Of a stretch of 32,508 nucleotides of DNA, positions 1 through 6,676 are shown in pieces. The DNA lies in the NCBI GenBank assembly GCA_029977225.1, contig JAPOLH010000010.1, forward strand, positions 1 to 32,508, read 5' to 3'. Below the pieces are notes generated by a model. It was not told the DNA's origin. It worked only from the letters and a program-made list of their open reading frames with translations, and searched no databases. How positions within the stretch are numbered: the first letter of the stretch is position 1; the number at the start of each line of letters is the position of its first letter. The position numbers and the translations under genes are program-made. This stretch comes from Verrucomicrobiaceae bacterium (GTDB lineage: Bacteria > Verrucomicrobiota > Verrucomicrobiia > Verrucomicrobiales > Akkermansiaceae).

Positions 1-1005
1 GAGCACCACGGTTTTGCAGCCGGTGCGGAAGCCGGGGTCGATTGCCAGCAGGCGTTTGCCGCCGAGCGGCGAGGCCAGCAGGAGCTCGCGCAGGTTTTCG
101 GCAAAGACTCCGATTGCGGTTTCGTCGGCGCGCTTTTTGGCAATGAGCCGCGCTTCGGTTTCCATCGATGGCATCAGCAGGCGCTTGCATCCATCTTCGA
201 CAGCGAGGCTCACCTGGTTGCCGGCCTCACCCTTTGATTTCACCCAATCGGGCAGCGCGAGCGATGTCACGCGTTCGAGCGGCACTTCCACACGCATCAG
301 CAAAAAGCCGTCCTTTTCGCCGCGGCGGATGGCGAGCATGCGGTGCGATGGGATCGATTTGAAAGGCTCGCTCCACTCGAAGTAATCGCGGAATTTCTGT
401 GCTTCGGGCTCCTCACTTTTGCCATACATGATCTTGGAAGAAACCGTCGCTTCTTCCTCATAGAGTTTGCGAACCTTGCCGCGCAGCGTTGCATCGTCGG
501 CCACGCGTTCGGCGATGATGTCCCTTGCGCCGGCAAGTGCGTCGCTGGCGTTGGCCACTTGTTTTTCCGCATCGACAAATTTTGCCGCTTCGTTGGCAGG
601 ACCCTCGGACTGATGATCGAGCAACCAATCGGCCAATGGCGTGAGTCCGCGTTCGATGGCGATGGTTGCACGCGTCTGGCGCTTCGGGCGGAATGGCGCG
701 AAGATATCTTCGAGTGTGGCGAGCGTGGCTGCGGCCTCGACTTTTTTCTTCAGCTCGGGTGTGAGCAGGTTGCGCTCCTCTAGGGACTTGAGAATCGCGC
801 TGCGCCGCGTGTCGAGCTCGGCAAGCTGCAGCATGCGATCCCGAATGGTTGTGATCTGCACCTCATCAAGCGAGCCCGTCTGTTCCTTGCGGTACCGTGA
901 GATGAAGGGAACCGTCGCGCCTTCGGCGAGCAATTTGGCGGTGGAGCTGACGGATGAAAGTGAAATGCCGCTCTCGCGGGCGATGGTTTCGAGATGATGG
1001 GTCAT
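1..1005 (-). CDS. tex: Tex-family RNA-binding transcription accessory protein (partial, C-terminus outside window)
   Basis: Tex binds nucleic acid through a C-terminal S1 domain and affects transcription and RNA turnover; its exact role outside a few species is unsettled. The frame opens with ATG at 1005 and stays open to base 1, giving 335 residues of a family usually around 750. The N-terminus (MTHHLETIARESGISLSSV) and the following helical region, with LLAEGATVPFISRYRKEQTG around residues 24-43, match the Tex HTH-like domain. The last visible residues, LLAIDPGFRTGCKTVVL (about 319-335), are the start of the YqgF/RNase H-like domain, whose DPGxRTGCK signature is diagnostic. The helix-hairpin-helix and S1 domains would lie beyond the left edge. 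No Shine-Dalgarno sequence is visible before the ATG. The gene is divergent from the vapBC pair. Confidence 0.93.
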   Translation of the reverse strand, partial: MTHHLETIARESGISLSSVSSTAKLLAEGATVPFISRYRKEQTGSLDEVQITTIRDRMLQLAELDTRRSAILKSLEERNLLTPELKKKVEAAATLATLEDIFAPFRPKRQTRATIAIERGLTPLADWLLDHQSEGPANEAAKFVDAEKQVANASDALAGARDIIAERVADDATLRGKVRKLYEEEATVSSKIMYGKSEEPEAQKFRDYFEWSEPFKSIPSHRMLAIRRGEKDGFLLMRVEVPLERVTSLALPDWVKSKGEAGNQVSLAVEDGCKRLLMPSMETEARLIAKKRADETAIGVFAENLRELLLASPLGGKRLLAIDPGFRTGCKTVVL

Positions 1006-1284
1006 GAGAAATGAAAGTCTTTTTGCGAACCAAATTCGCGAGGCACCAATCAAAGCAGATTCCCACCGCTGGGCAAGAGGCGAGGGTGGCTATGGGCGCA
1101 TGAGAAATTGGTGACTGGGAGTGCTTGAAGAAGACGCATCTTCAAGGAGCGTGGGAATCTTGCCCACCTTTTCAATCCCAGTTAGGGCGATGCAGCCCGC
1201 AGCGCCGAATCCTGATAAGGCCGTGGGTCGTCGGATTTCAAAATCCAGTTGTGCTTTTGATCAAAATGCCATACCTAGTATGGC
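1006..1284. other. Intergenic region with small hairpins and a repeat remnant
   Basis: This 279-base gap separates the divergent tex and vapB genes. It holds an 8-bp perfect hairpin (CTTGAAGA 1124-1131 with TCTTCAAG 1139-1146), a 5-bp hairpin (GTGGG 1151-1155 with CCCAC 1163-1167), a degenerate copy of the 9735-9813 element at 1181-1212, and the vapB operator at its right end. A 61-codon open frame across 1125-1310 has no recognisable protein and overlaps these hairpins, so I do not call it a gene. Confidence 0.6.
1181..1212 (-). repeat. Degenerate partial copy of the hairpin-rich element at 9735-9813
   Basis: Read on the plus strand, these 32 bases match the minus strand of 9782-9813 at 28 of 32 positions, including the blocks TAGGGCGATGC and GCCCGCAGCGCC. 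The match begins exactly at the terminal inverted repeat of the other copy (GTTAGGGCG here, GGTAGGGCG there) and stops abruptly after 32 bases, so this looks like one end of an older, decayed insertion. The orientation is opposite to the 9735 copy. Confidence 0.75.
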
Positions 1285-1286
1285 AT
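1266..1286 (+). promoter_or_regulatory. 21-bp palindrome over the vapB start codon, probable VapBC operator
   Basis: Arms ATGCCATAC (1266-1274) and GTATGGCAT (1278-1286) are perfect inverted repeats around a 3-base centre. The right arm runs into the ATG at 1285. VapBC complexes generally repress their own promoter by binding such inverted repeats through the antitoxin. Assigning this site to VapB is inference from its position. Confidence 0.7.
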
Positions 1287-1539
1287 GAAAATGACGATGC
1301 ATATCGATGAAGATCTGCTTGATCGCGTGATTAAAGCGCACGGATTTTCCAGCAAGACGGAGGCGGTGGAGATGGCCTTGCGCGAGATGGACCGAAGGTC
1401 GCGCTTTATGACCGTGGTGAAAAAGGGCATGGGGCTAACGCCTGTGCAGCTCGCTCAATCCGTCGAGCCGGAATATGATTTGCTGACCATGCGCGTGGCG
1501 GAAACCCCAAAGAAATATGGCAAACCCAAGCGCCGATAG
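1285..1539 (+). CDS. vapB: VapB-type antitoxin
   Basis: This is the antitoxin of a type II toxin-antitoxin pair: its N-terminus should bind DNA and its C-terminus should wrap and inactivate the VapC nuclease encoded next. It has 84 residues. The first half (MHIDEDLLDRVIKAHGF, then SKTEAVEMALREMDRR) has the short-strand, helix, helix pattern of the VapB antitoxin family, with the typical T-x-EAVxxALRE segment. The C-terminus is basic (KKYGKPKRR). ATG at 1285 is taken as start; an in-frame ATG at 1291 is an equally possible alternative. The gene overlaps vapC by 23 bases, implying translational coupling. The palindrome on its start codon suggests autoregulation by the VapBC complex. Confidence 0.88.
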   Translation: MKMTMHIDEDLLDRVIKAHGFSSKTEAVEMALREMDRRSRFMTVVKKGMGLTPVQLAQSVEPEYDLLTMRVAETPKKYGKPKRR

Positions 1540-1942
1540 GTTCTGCGTCCTCGTCGACAGCAATGTGTACATCGGGCTCTTGCGGCGGCGGGTCGACCCC
1601 GTGAAATGTCTCGGTCAATGGATTGGAAACAACGACCTTGCTACCTGCGGCATGGTGCGTTTGGAGGTTGAGCGTGGTATTCGCGTACCAAAAGTGCGCC
1701 GACTGATGGGCGGCTTTTTCGATGTGATGCGCAATGTGCCAACAAGCGAAAAAGTTTGGTCAGCGGCAGCGGACCTTGCATGGAAGCTCGACCGAGAGGG
1801 CATCGCACTGCCCGCGCAGGATCTATTGATCGCAAGCTGCGCACTGAACATCGGTGCGGCAGTGCTCAGCGATGATGCTCATTTTCTTCATATCCCCAAA
1901 CTGACCGTGCTGCGCCCGAGGGACCAGTTTGAGGTGTGGTAG
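1517..1942 (+). CDS. vapC: VapC-family PIN-domain toxin (ribonuclease)
   Basis: PIN-domain toxins are Mg-dependent endoribonucleases, often cutting tRNA or rRNA; the target here cannot be read from sequence. The 141-residue length is normal. The acidic active-site residues are visible in order: D14 in VLVDSNVYIG, E50 in VRLEVERG, D102 in LPAQDLLIAS, and D119/D120 in VLSDDAHF. All four positions are intact, so the enzyme should be active and need its antitoxin. Its start lies inside the end of vapB. The stop is followed by a 6-bp hairpin (ATGACT 1956-1961, AGTCAT 1965-1970) without a T-run, so I do not call it a terminator. The next feature is a tRNA on the opposite strand. Confidence 0.9.
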   Translation: MANPSADRFCVLVDSNVYIGLLRRRVDPVKCLGQWIGNNDLATCGMVRLEVERGIRVPKVRRLMGGFFDVMRNVPTSEKVWSAAADLAWKLDREGIALPAQDLLIASCALNIGAAVLSDDAHFLHIPKLTVLRPRDQFEVW

Positions 1943-2061
1943 GGAGTGCTTAATTATGACTTCGAGTCATCGCTCAGTGCGGATAATCAAACAGAACCAA
2001 AAACTAAAAATCGTCCCATTCCCCAAACACTGGTGTAGACCTGTAGATCCCCCCAAAAAAA

Positions 2062-2136
2062 TGGTGCGCGCTGCAGGGTTCGAACCTGCGACCCCATCCG
2101 TGTGAAGGATGTGCTCTACCACTGAGCTAAGCGCGC
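2062..2136 (-). tRNA. tRNA-Val, anticodon CAC
   Basis: Read on the minus strand, all cloverleaf parts are present: acceptor stem GCGCGCT paired with AGCGCGC, D arm GCTC-AGTGGTA-GAGC, anticodon stem CATCC/GGATG around loop TTCACAC (anticodon CAC, reading GTG), T arm GCAGG-TTCGAAC-CCTGC, and an encoded CCA end. The length is 75 bases. Seven T residues follow the CCA directly (2061 down to 2055), which probably end transcription. The dnaG reading frame begins close to its 5' end on the other strand. Confidence 0.97.
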
Positions 2137-2289
2137 GGGGGATGGGTGGGCGGCTTTGGCCGCTACCGGGCGGGGAGAGTGGCATTTTGGGGGCTGGTGT
2201 TGGCAAGCACTTCGGCGGCTGGGGTGGATTTTCGTTTTGCGGGGTTGTCCGCTGGCGGGTGGGCGTTATGGTGGGTTTCGTTTCCCGCC

Positions 2290-4212
2290 GTGGCTCAAAT
2301 TCCCAAGGAAAGTATCGAACAGGTTCTCAGCTCCACGGACATCGTCGGGCTGATCAGTTCGTATATTCAGGTCAAGCGTGCGGGTTCGAGTTTCAAGGCG
2401 AACTGTCCGTTTCACCACGAGAAGACGCCGTCGTTTTTCATCAATCCGGCGCGGCAGAGTTTTCATTGTTTTGGCTGCGGCAAGGGTGGGGATGCGATTG
2501 CGTTTGTGCGCGAGTACGAGAATCTGCCCTTCACCGATGCGGTGCGAAAACTCGCGCAGCAGGCGGGGATCCAGGTGCGCGAGGAAGAGGCCGATCCCGA
2601 GGCGGATCGCAGTCGGCGCAGTCGCGGGCGATTGCTGGATTTGCATCGCGAGGCGGCGGCATTTTTTCACGAGCGCTTGATGAAGGATCCGGCGGCTGAG
2701 CACGCGCGGGCATACATCAAGTCGCGTGGCTTTGGTCGCGAAATGGCGGTGAATTGGTCGGTCGGCTGGATGCCGGAAAACGCGCGGGTGTTTCTCGATT
2801 GGGCAAAGTCGCGGAAGTTCACCGGGCGCGAGCTTGTGGATTCGGGGATTTGTTATCTGCGCGAGGAGGGCAATCCCGCATCGGGCATTCGTGTGCGTTT
2901 TCGCGATCGCCTCATGTTTGCGATCCGCAACGAGATTGGCGATGTCATTGCCTTTAGCGGGCGTCAGCTTCGCGAGGACCCGAACAGCGGCAAGTATGTC
3001 AACTCGCCCGAAACGGTGATCTTCCGAAAATCGAGGGTCTTGTTTGCGCTCGATCGTGCGAAGAAACCGATCCTTCGCGAGAAATCGGCGCTGTTGTGTG
3101 AAGGTCAGCTCGATGTGATTTCGTGTCACGAGGGTGGGATTGATCATGCCATCGCGCCCTTGGGCACGGCCTTTACGCGCGATCATGCGCGGCTCTTGCG
3201 GCGTTACACGACGAGTGTGTTGATTTGTTATGATGCCGATCGTGCGGGTTTGGCCGCATCGGAGCGGGTGTTTCGCGAGTTGGCTCCCGAGGGTCTTGCG
3301 GTGCGAGTCGTGCGGATGCCTGCCGGTGAGGATCCGGACACTTATTTGAAAAAGTACGGCGTCGAAGCTTTTCGCGGATTGCTGGCCGAAGCCGCGGAAT
3401 TTTTTGACTTCAAGCTCGGCAAGGCGCGTGAAGATGGATTGCTCGATCAAGCGGCGGGTCGCGCCGCGGCGCTGACCGATTGCGCGGGGATGCTGGCCTT
3501 GATGAGCGATTTCGCTGCGCGCGAGAATCAGATCAACATCGTGGCAGGATACTTGCAGGCATCGTCGACCGTGTTGCGACAGGCCATTGCAAAAATCATG
3601 GCCAAGTCGAAGCCGGCGCGCGGTTATCAGGAACCGGCCGCGACGAATGATGAGGTCATCGCGCCAGTCGAGCCGACGCCGCTGCATCGGATCGTGGCGT
3701 TTTTGTGTCAGCTCGCGCTGACTTCCGCGCCGGCGCAGCATTTGCTTGGAGAGCAATTTGAAACCATCCACGAAGCGACGCGCTGGGTTGAGGGTGTGCC
3801 ATTGCTTGAAGCAATTTTGGCGGCCGCGCCGGATCCGGCATCGAGTGCGGCGGTGAATGCATTTTTGAGTGGCCTGCCCGAGGCAGATCGCATCGCCTTG
3901 AGCGCCGAGGTCACGACGGGTGGTGCGACGGACGATGGCATGCAGGCGGCGGAAGTTTCGCTGGCACAGCTTTCGGGTTTGGTCTTGCAGCGGCGAGATG
4001 CGGCGATCAAGTCCGCGCTCAAGGAGCCGGGGCTATCCGCCGAACGCATGATCGCGCTGCTCGAGGAGGCCAAGGAGATCGCCGCACTGCTGGCGGGCAT
4101 CGATCAGCGATCGGAGTTTGATGACGAGTTGCCGAAATCCACCTTCAAACCCAAGGTGCCTGAGTGGAAAAAGCGCTTTGGCGATAAGGACGGGACGAGG
4201 GTGAGGAGTTAG
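2290..4212 (+). CDS. dnaG: DNA primase DnaG
   Basis: DnaG makes the RNA primers for lagging-strand synthesis and works with the replicative helicase. With the GTG start at 2290 the protein has 640 residues and begins MAQIPKESIEQVLSSTDIV, the usual N-terminus. The frame is open back to an ATG at 2146, but those 48 extra residues are unlike any primase and start ten bases from the tRNA, so I rejected that start. The CHC2 zinc-binding domain has C39, H42, C60 and C63. The catalytic core follows, with the TOPRIM acidic residues E271 (CEGQLDV) and D315/D317 (YDADRAG). The C-terminal part, from about residue 440, is the poorly conserved helicase-binding region. No Shine-Dalgarno sequence is visible. 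A bidirectional terminator follows at 4378-4414. Confidence 0.96.
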   Translation: MAQIPKESIEQVLSSTDIVGLISSYIQVKRAGSSFKANCPFHHEKTPSFFINPARQSFHCFGCGKGGDAIAFVREYENLPFTDAVRKLAQQAGIQVREEEADPEADRSRRSRGRLLDLHREAAAFFHERLMKDPAAEHARAYIKSRGFGREMAVNWSVGWMPENARVFLDWAKSRKFTGRELVDSGICYLREEGNPASGIRVRFRDRLMFAIRNEIGDVIAFSGRQLREDPNSGKYVNSPETVIFRKSRVLFALDRAKKPILREKSALLCEGQLDVISCHEGGIDHAIAPLGTAFTRDHARLLRRYTTSVLICYDADRAGLAASERVFRELAPEGLAVRVVRMPAGEDPDTYLKKYGVEAFRGLLAEAAEFFDFKLGKAREDGLLDQAAGRAAALTDCAGMLALMSDFAARENQINIVAGYLQASSTVLRQAIAKIMAKSKPARGYQEPAATNDEVIAPVEPTPLHRIVAFLCQLALTSAPAQHLLGEQFETIHEATRWVEGVPLLEAILAAAPDPASSAAVNAFLSGLPEADRIALSAEVTTGGATDDGMQAAEVSLAQLSGLVLQRRDAAIKSALKEPGLSAERMIALLEEAKEIAALLAGIDQRSEFDDELPKSTFKPKVPEWKKRFGDKDGTRVRS

Positions 4213-4377
4213 GGGAGCGAACATCGAAAATTGAATTGGAAGAAAATGAACAGGCGGCTTCCTATCTTGAATCTCGATTGCCTTCACTTCGTTGCGGCCA
4301 TGCCAATTTGGCTTCGCTTCTACTTCGGGTCGCTGAAGCTACCGTTGCATTCTTGAAGTCTTGCATCTTTGCCCAAC

Positions 4378-4414
4378 AAAAAACCCGCCGTCGGGTGGGC
4401 CGAGGGCGGGTTTT
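4378..4414. terminator. Bidirectional intrinsic terminator between dnaG and the TIGR04073-like gene
   Basis: ACCCGCC (4383-4389) pairs with GGCGGGT (4405-4411), with A-run and T-run flanks extending the stem to AAAACCCGCC/GGCGGGTTTT. The A-tract on one side and T-tract on the other allow it to serve dnaG on the plus strand and the convergent gene on the minus strand. It lies at the right end of a 222-base gap whose remaining sequence shows nothing recognisable. Confidence 0.85.
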
Positions 4415-4434
4415 GAGATGGGCTTGTGACCGGC

Positions 4435-4866
4435 TCAGTACTTTTGAGATCTGGAGTGGTCGAAGTAGGTTTCGAAGCCGAGTTCGGGGGGGAATTCCGA
4501 GAGGCCGTCGTGCACGTTCATTTCGATGCGATTGTCTTCACCGCAGCGCTCATAGGGGGGCTTGAAGGTGCCGCGATAGGTTGGGCAGGTGAAGGTGAAG
4601 AGTTCGTAGAATCCGTAACCGAGGCGGCGGAGTGCACGGTGTGAGCCGTCGACGGCGCCGTAGGTGTAACCGGCTTTGCGTCCGTAAGCCTCGTTCTTGC
4701 GAACGACTTGCTCGGGGATTTCCATGAAGCCGTAGAGGATATTGCTGAGGGCGCGGCCGAGCTTGCGGGTCGAGGTGTAGGTCGATCCCGGAGGAGCTTG
4801 GATGTCGGCGCAGACCATTCCGCTGAGGGCAGCAAGAGCACCGACAATGATGAAGAGTTTTTTCAT
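4435..4866 (-). CDS. Small secreted protein of the exosortase-associated TIGR04073 type
   Basis: A 143-residue protein with a clear signal peptide: MKK, then a hydrophobic stretch LFIIVGALAALSGMV, with cleavage probably after CA near residue 20. The mature part contains KLGRALSNILYGFMEIPEQV and, further on, LGYGFYELFTFTCPTYRGTF. These resemble the small periplasmic or outer-membrane-linked family TIGR04073, described from exosortase-bearing Verrucomicrobia and Lentisphaerae. Its function is unknown. I recall this family by its motifs and have not searched it. Two cysteines (in FTCPTY and ERCGED) could form a disulfide. It converges on dnaG and lies downstream of serA on the same strand, with a gap of about 80 bases and no terminator that I can see. 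Confidence 0.75.
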   Translation of the reverse strand: MKKLFIIVGALAALSGMVCADIQAPPGSTYTSTRKLGRALSNILYGFMEIPEQVVRKNEAYGRKAGYTYGAVDGSHRALRRLGYGFYELFTFTCPTYRGTFKPPYERCGEDNRIEMNVHDGLSEFPPELGFETYFDHSRSQKY

Positions 4867-4945
4867 GCGGGAATTATTCTAAATGAACGCGGATCGGCTC
4901 GCAACTTGAAACTTTGGCGAAATCAGCCGTTGGACGAGCGGATTT

Positions 4946-6541
4946 TTACAGTTCAAAGCTGAGTACGCGAATGATGCCGGGGGTGCCGCGCAGGGTTTCG
5001 AGCAGGCTGGCGGGTGGCTCGGTATCGACCTCGATGACGGTGACGGCCCGGCCGGTTTCCGCCGAGCGGCTCAGGGCCATGTTGGCGATGTTGACTGAGG
5101 CACTGCCGAGGCTGGTGCCGATCAACCCGACGATGCCTGGGCGGTCGTCGTTTTCGACGAAGAGCAAACGGCCCTTTGGATTGGTTTCCACATTGTGGCC
5201 TGCGATGTGAACGATGCGGGCGGACTTGCCGTAGAAGGTACCCGCGACGGTGCAGACTTCGTTGCCCTTGATGGCCGAGACTTCGATCAGTTCGGTGCAG
5301 TTGGTGGCCAGAGCAACAGTCGACTCGGTGATTTGAAGGCCGAGGGCTTTGGCGACGGCGGGTGCATTGACGAGGTTGACCTGTGCGTCGTTGTGCGCGG
5401 CGGAGAGGTAGCCGGTGAGGGTCATGCGCGTGATCAGCTCGGTGTCGAGTTCCGAAACGGCGCCGAGATAGGAAACGCGGATCGTGTCGCACTGAGCGGG
5501 AGCGATTTTGGAAACGAGTCTGCCGAGCGAGTTGGCGAGGTCGAGGTAGGGTCCAACGCTTTCGAGCGTGCGGCTGTCGAGATTGGGCATGTTGACCGCG
5601 TTGCGGATCTCGCCGGTGACGAGGAAGTCTTTTACCTGATGGGCAACTTCGATGCCGACATTTTCCTGAGCCTCGGCGGTCGAGGCACCGAGGTGTGGGG
5701 TGAAGACGCATTTTTTCGTGCCAAGCAGGGCGAAGTCGGCGGGTGGGGGTTCGACCTCGAATACATCGAGCGCGATGCCTGCAAGGTGACCGGAGTCGAG
5801 GTGGGCCTTGGCCGCGGCTTCATCGACAAGTCCGCCGCGGGCGCAGTTGATGACCAAGGCACCGCGGTTCATGCGGGCGAGGCTTTGCGCGTTGAGAATG
5901 TGATTCGTCTCGGGCGTGAGCGGGATGTGGAGAGTGACGACATCCGCGCCGCTGAGTGCTTCTTCGGCGCTCTGTGCGAGATCGACCTTGAGCGATTGTG
6001 CGCGGGCGGCGGTGAGGAAGGGATCGTAGGCGGCTACAGTCATGCCGAAGGCTTGCGCGCGTTTGGCGAACTCGGTGCCAATGCGGCCCATGCCAAGAAT
6101 GGCGAGGCGCTTGCCGTTGAGTTCGACACCTTCGAAGGACTTGCGATCCCACTTGCCGGCGATGATCGAGGCGTGGGCCTGCGGAATGTTGCGGGCCAGC
6201 GAAAGCATCAGTGTGAAAGCATGCTCAGCGGTCGAAATCGTGTTGCCGCTGGGGGTGTTCATCACCACCACGCCGTGATCGGTGGCGGCGGCGCGGTCGA
6301 TGTTGTCAACGCCCACGCCGGCGCGGCCGATGACCTTGAGGTTGGTGGCGGCGGCGAAAACTTCGGGGGTCACCTTCGTTTGCGAGCGAACCACGAGTCC
6401 GTGGTAGTCGCCGATGATCTTGATCAACTCCTCCGGCTTGAGGCCGGTGTTGACATCGACGGAAATGCCCGGGGCGTTGCGAAGGGCGTCCACGCCCTTT
6501 TCCGAGATCGGGTCCGAAACCAGCACGCGATAGGTTGCCAT
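4946..6541 (-). CDS. serA: D-3-phosphoglycerate dehydrogenase
   Basis: SerA oxidises 3-phosphoglycerate to 3-phosphohydroxypyruvate with NAD, the first step of serine synthesis. ATG at 6541 gives 531 residues starting MATYRVLVSDPISEKGVDAL, the standard start for the long form of the enzyme; the 11 extra upstream codons in frame are not conserved. The Rossmann dinucleotide motif is LGMGRIGTEFAKR. The substrate and catalytic segments NCARGGLVDEAA and PHLGASTAEAQENVG follow. Next comes the intervening ASB domain typical of 520-530 residue enzymes, and then a C-terminal ACT domain (RLLFVENDDRPGIVGLIGTS to the end), which in relatives mediates serine feedback. Serine inhibition here is inferred from the domain only. 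It lies downstream of gnd behind a terminator, so it probably has its own promoter in 6542-6590. Confidence 0.97.
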   Translation of the reverse strand: MATYRVLVSDPISEKGVDALRNAPGISVDVNTGLKPEELIKIIGDYHGLVVRSQTKVTPEVFAAATNLKVIGRAGVGVDNIDRAAATDHGVVVMNTPSGNTISTAEHAFTLMLSLARNIPQAHASIIAGKWDRKSFEGVELNGKRLAILGMGRIGTEFAKRAQAFGMTVAAYDPFLTAARAQSLKVDLAQSAEEALSGADVVTLHIPLTPETNHILNAQSLARMNRGALVINCARGGLVDEAAAKAHLDSGHLAGIALDVFEVEPPPADFALLGTKKCVFTPHLGASTAEAQENVGIEVAHQVKDFLVTGEIRNAVNMPNLDSRTLESVGPYLDLANSLGRLVSKIAPAQCDTIRVSYLGAVSELDTELITRMTLTGYLSAAHNDAQVNLVNAPAVAKALGLQITESTVALATNCTELIEVSAIKGNEVCTVAGTFYGKSARIVHIAGHNVETNPKGRLLFVENDDRPGIVGLIGTSLGSASVNIANMALSRSAETGRAVTVIEVDTEPPASLLETLRGTPGIIRVLSFEL

Positions 6542-6590
6542 AGGCGGGCGGAAGTAAACCACCACCCGCCGCATGGCAAGGGTTTGCGAG

Positions 6591-6618
6591 AAAAAATCGA
6601 GCCTAACAGGGTCGATTT
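6591..6618 (-). terminator. Intrinsic terminator of gnd
   Basis: On the minus strand, AAATCGA and TCGATTT form a 7-bp stem, continued inside by one mismatch and a 3-bp CCT/AGG helix around a 3-base loop. The T-run follows at once, giving TCGATTTTTT. The plus-strand arms are 6594-6600 and 6612-6618. It lies about 60 bases after the gnd stop and upstream of serA. A second short hairpin (CCTCC/GGAGG, about 6620-6640) lies between it and gnd. Confidence 0.75.
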
Positions 6619-6676
6619 AGCCTCCCGATCATGGAGGGCAGGTGCGTCACGGCCTTGCGGCGCGGAGCTGAGCGGT

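Noticed and set aside
1125-1310. 61-codon plus-strand open frame before vapB
   Set aside because: It runs through two hairpins and a repeat remnant, overlaps the vapB start in another frame and matches no family.
1956-1970. Hairpin ATGACT-TCG-AGTCAT as vapC terminator
   Set aside because: The stem is only six pairs and no T-run follows.
1285-2136. Genomic island inserted at tRNA-Val
   Set aside because: No integrase is present and no repeat of the tRNA 3' end is found upstream of vapBC; adjacency to a tRNA alone is not enough.
2146-2289. N-terminal extension of dnaG starting at ATG 2146
   Set aside because: The 48 residues are Trp/Gly-rich and unlike any primase; the conserved N-terminus begins at the GTG at 2290.
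2266-3771. Long open frame (501 codons) on the minus strand
   Set aside because: It lies wholly antisense to dnaG, is rich in Arg/His/Leu and has no recognisable domain; it is a by-product of GC-rich codon bias.
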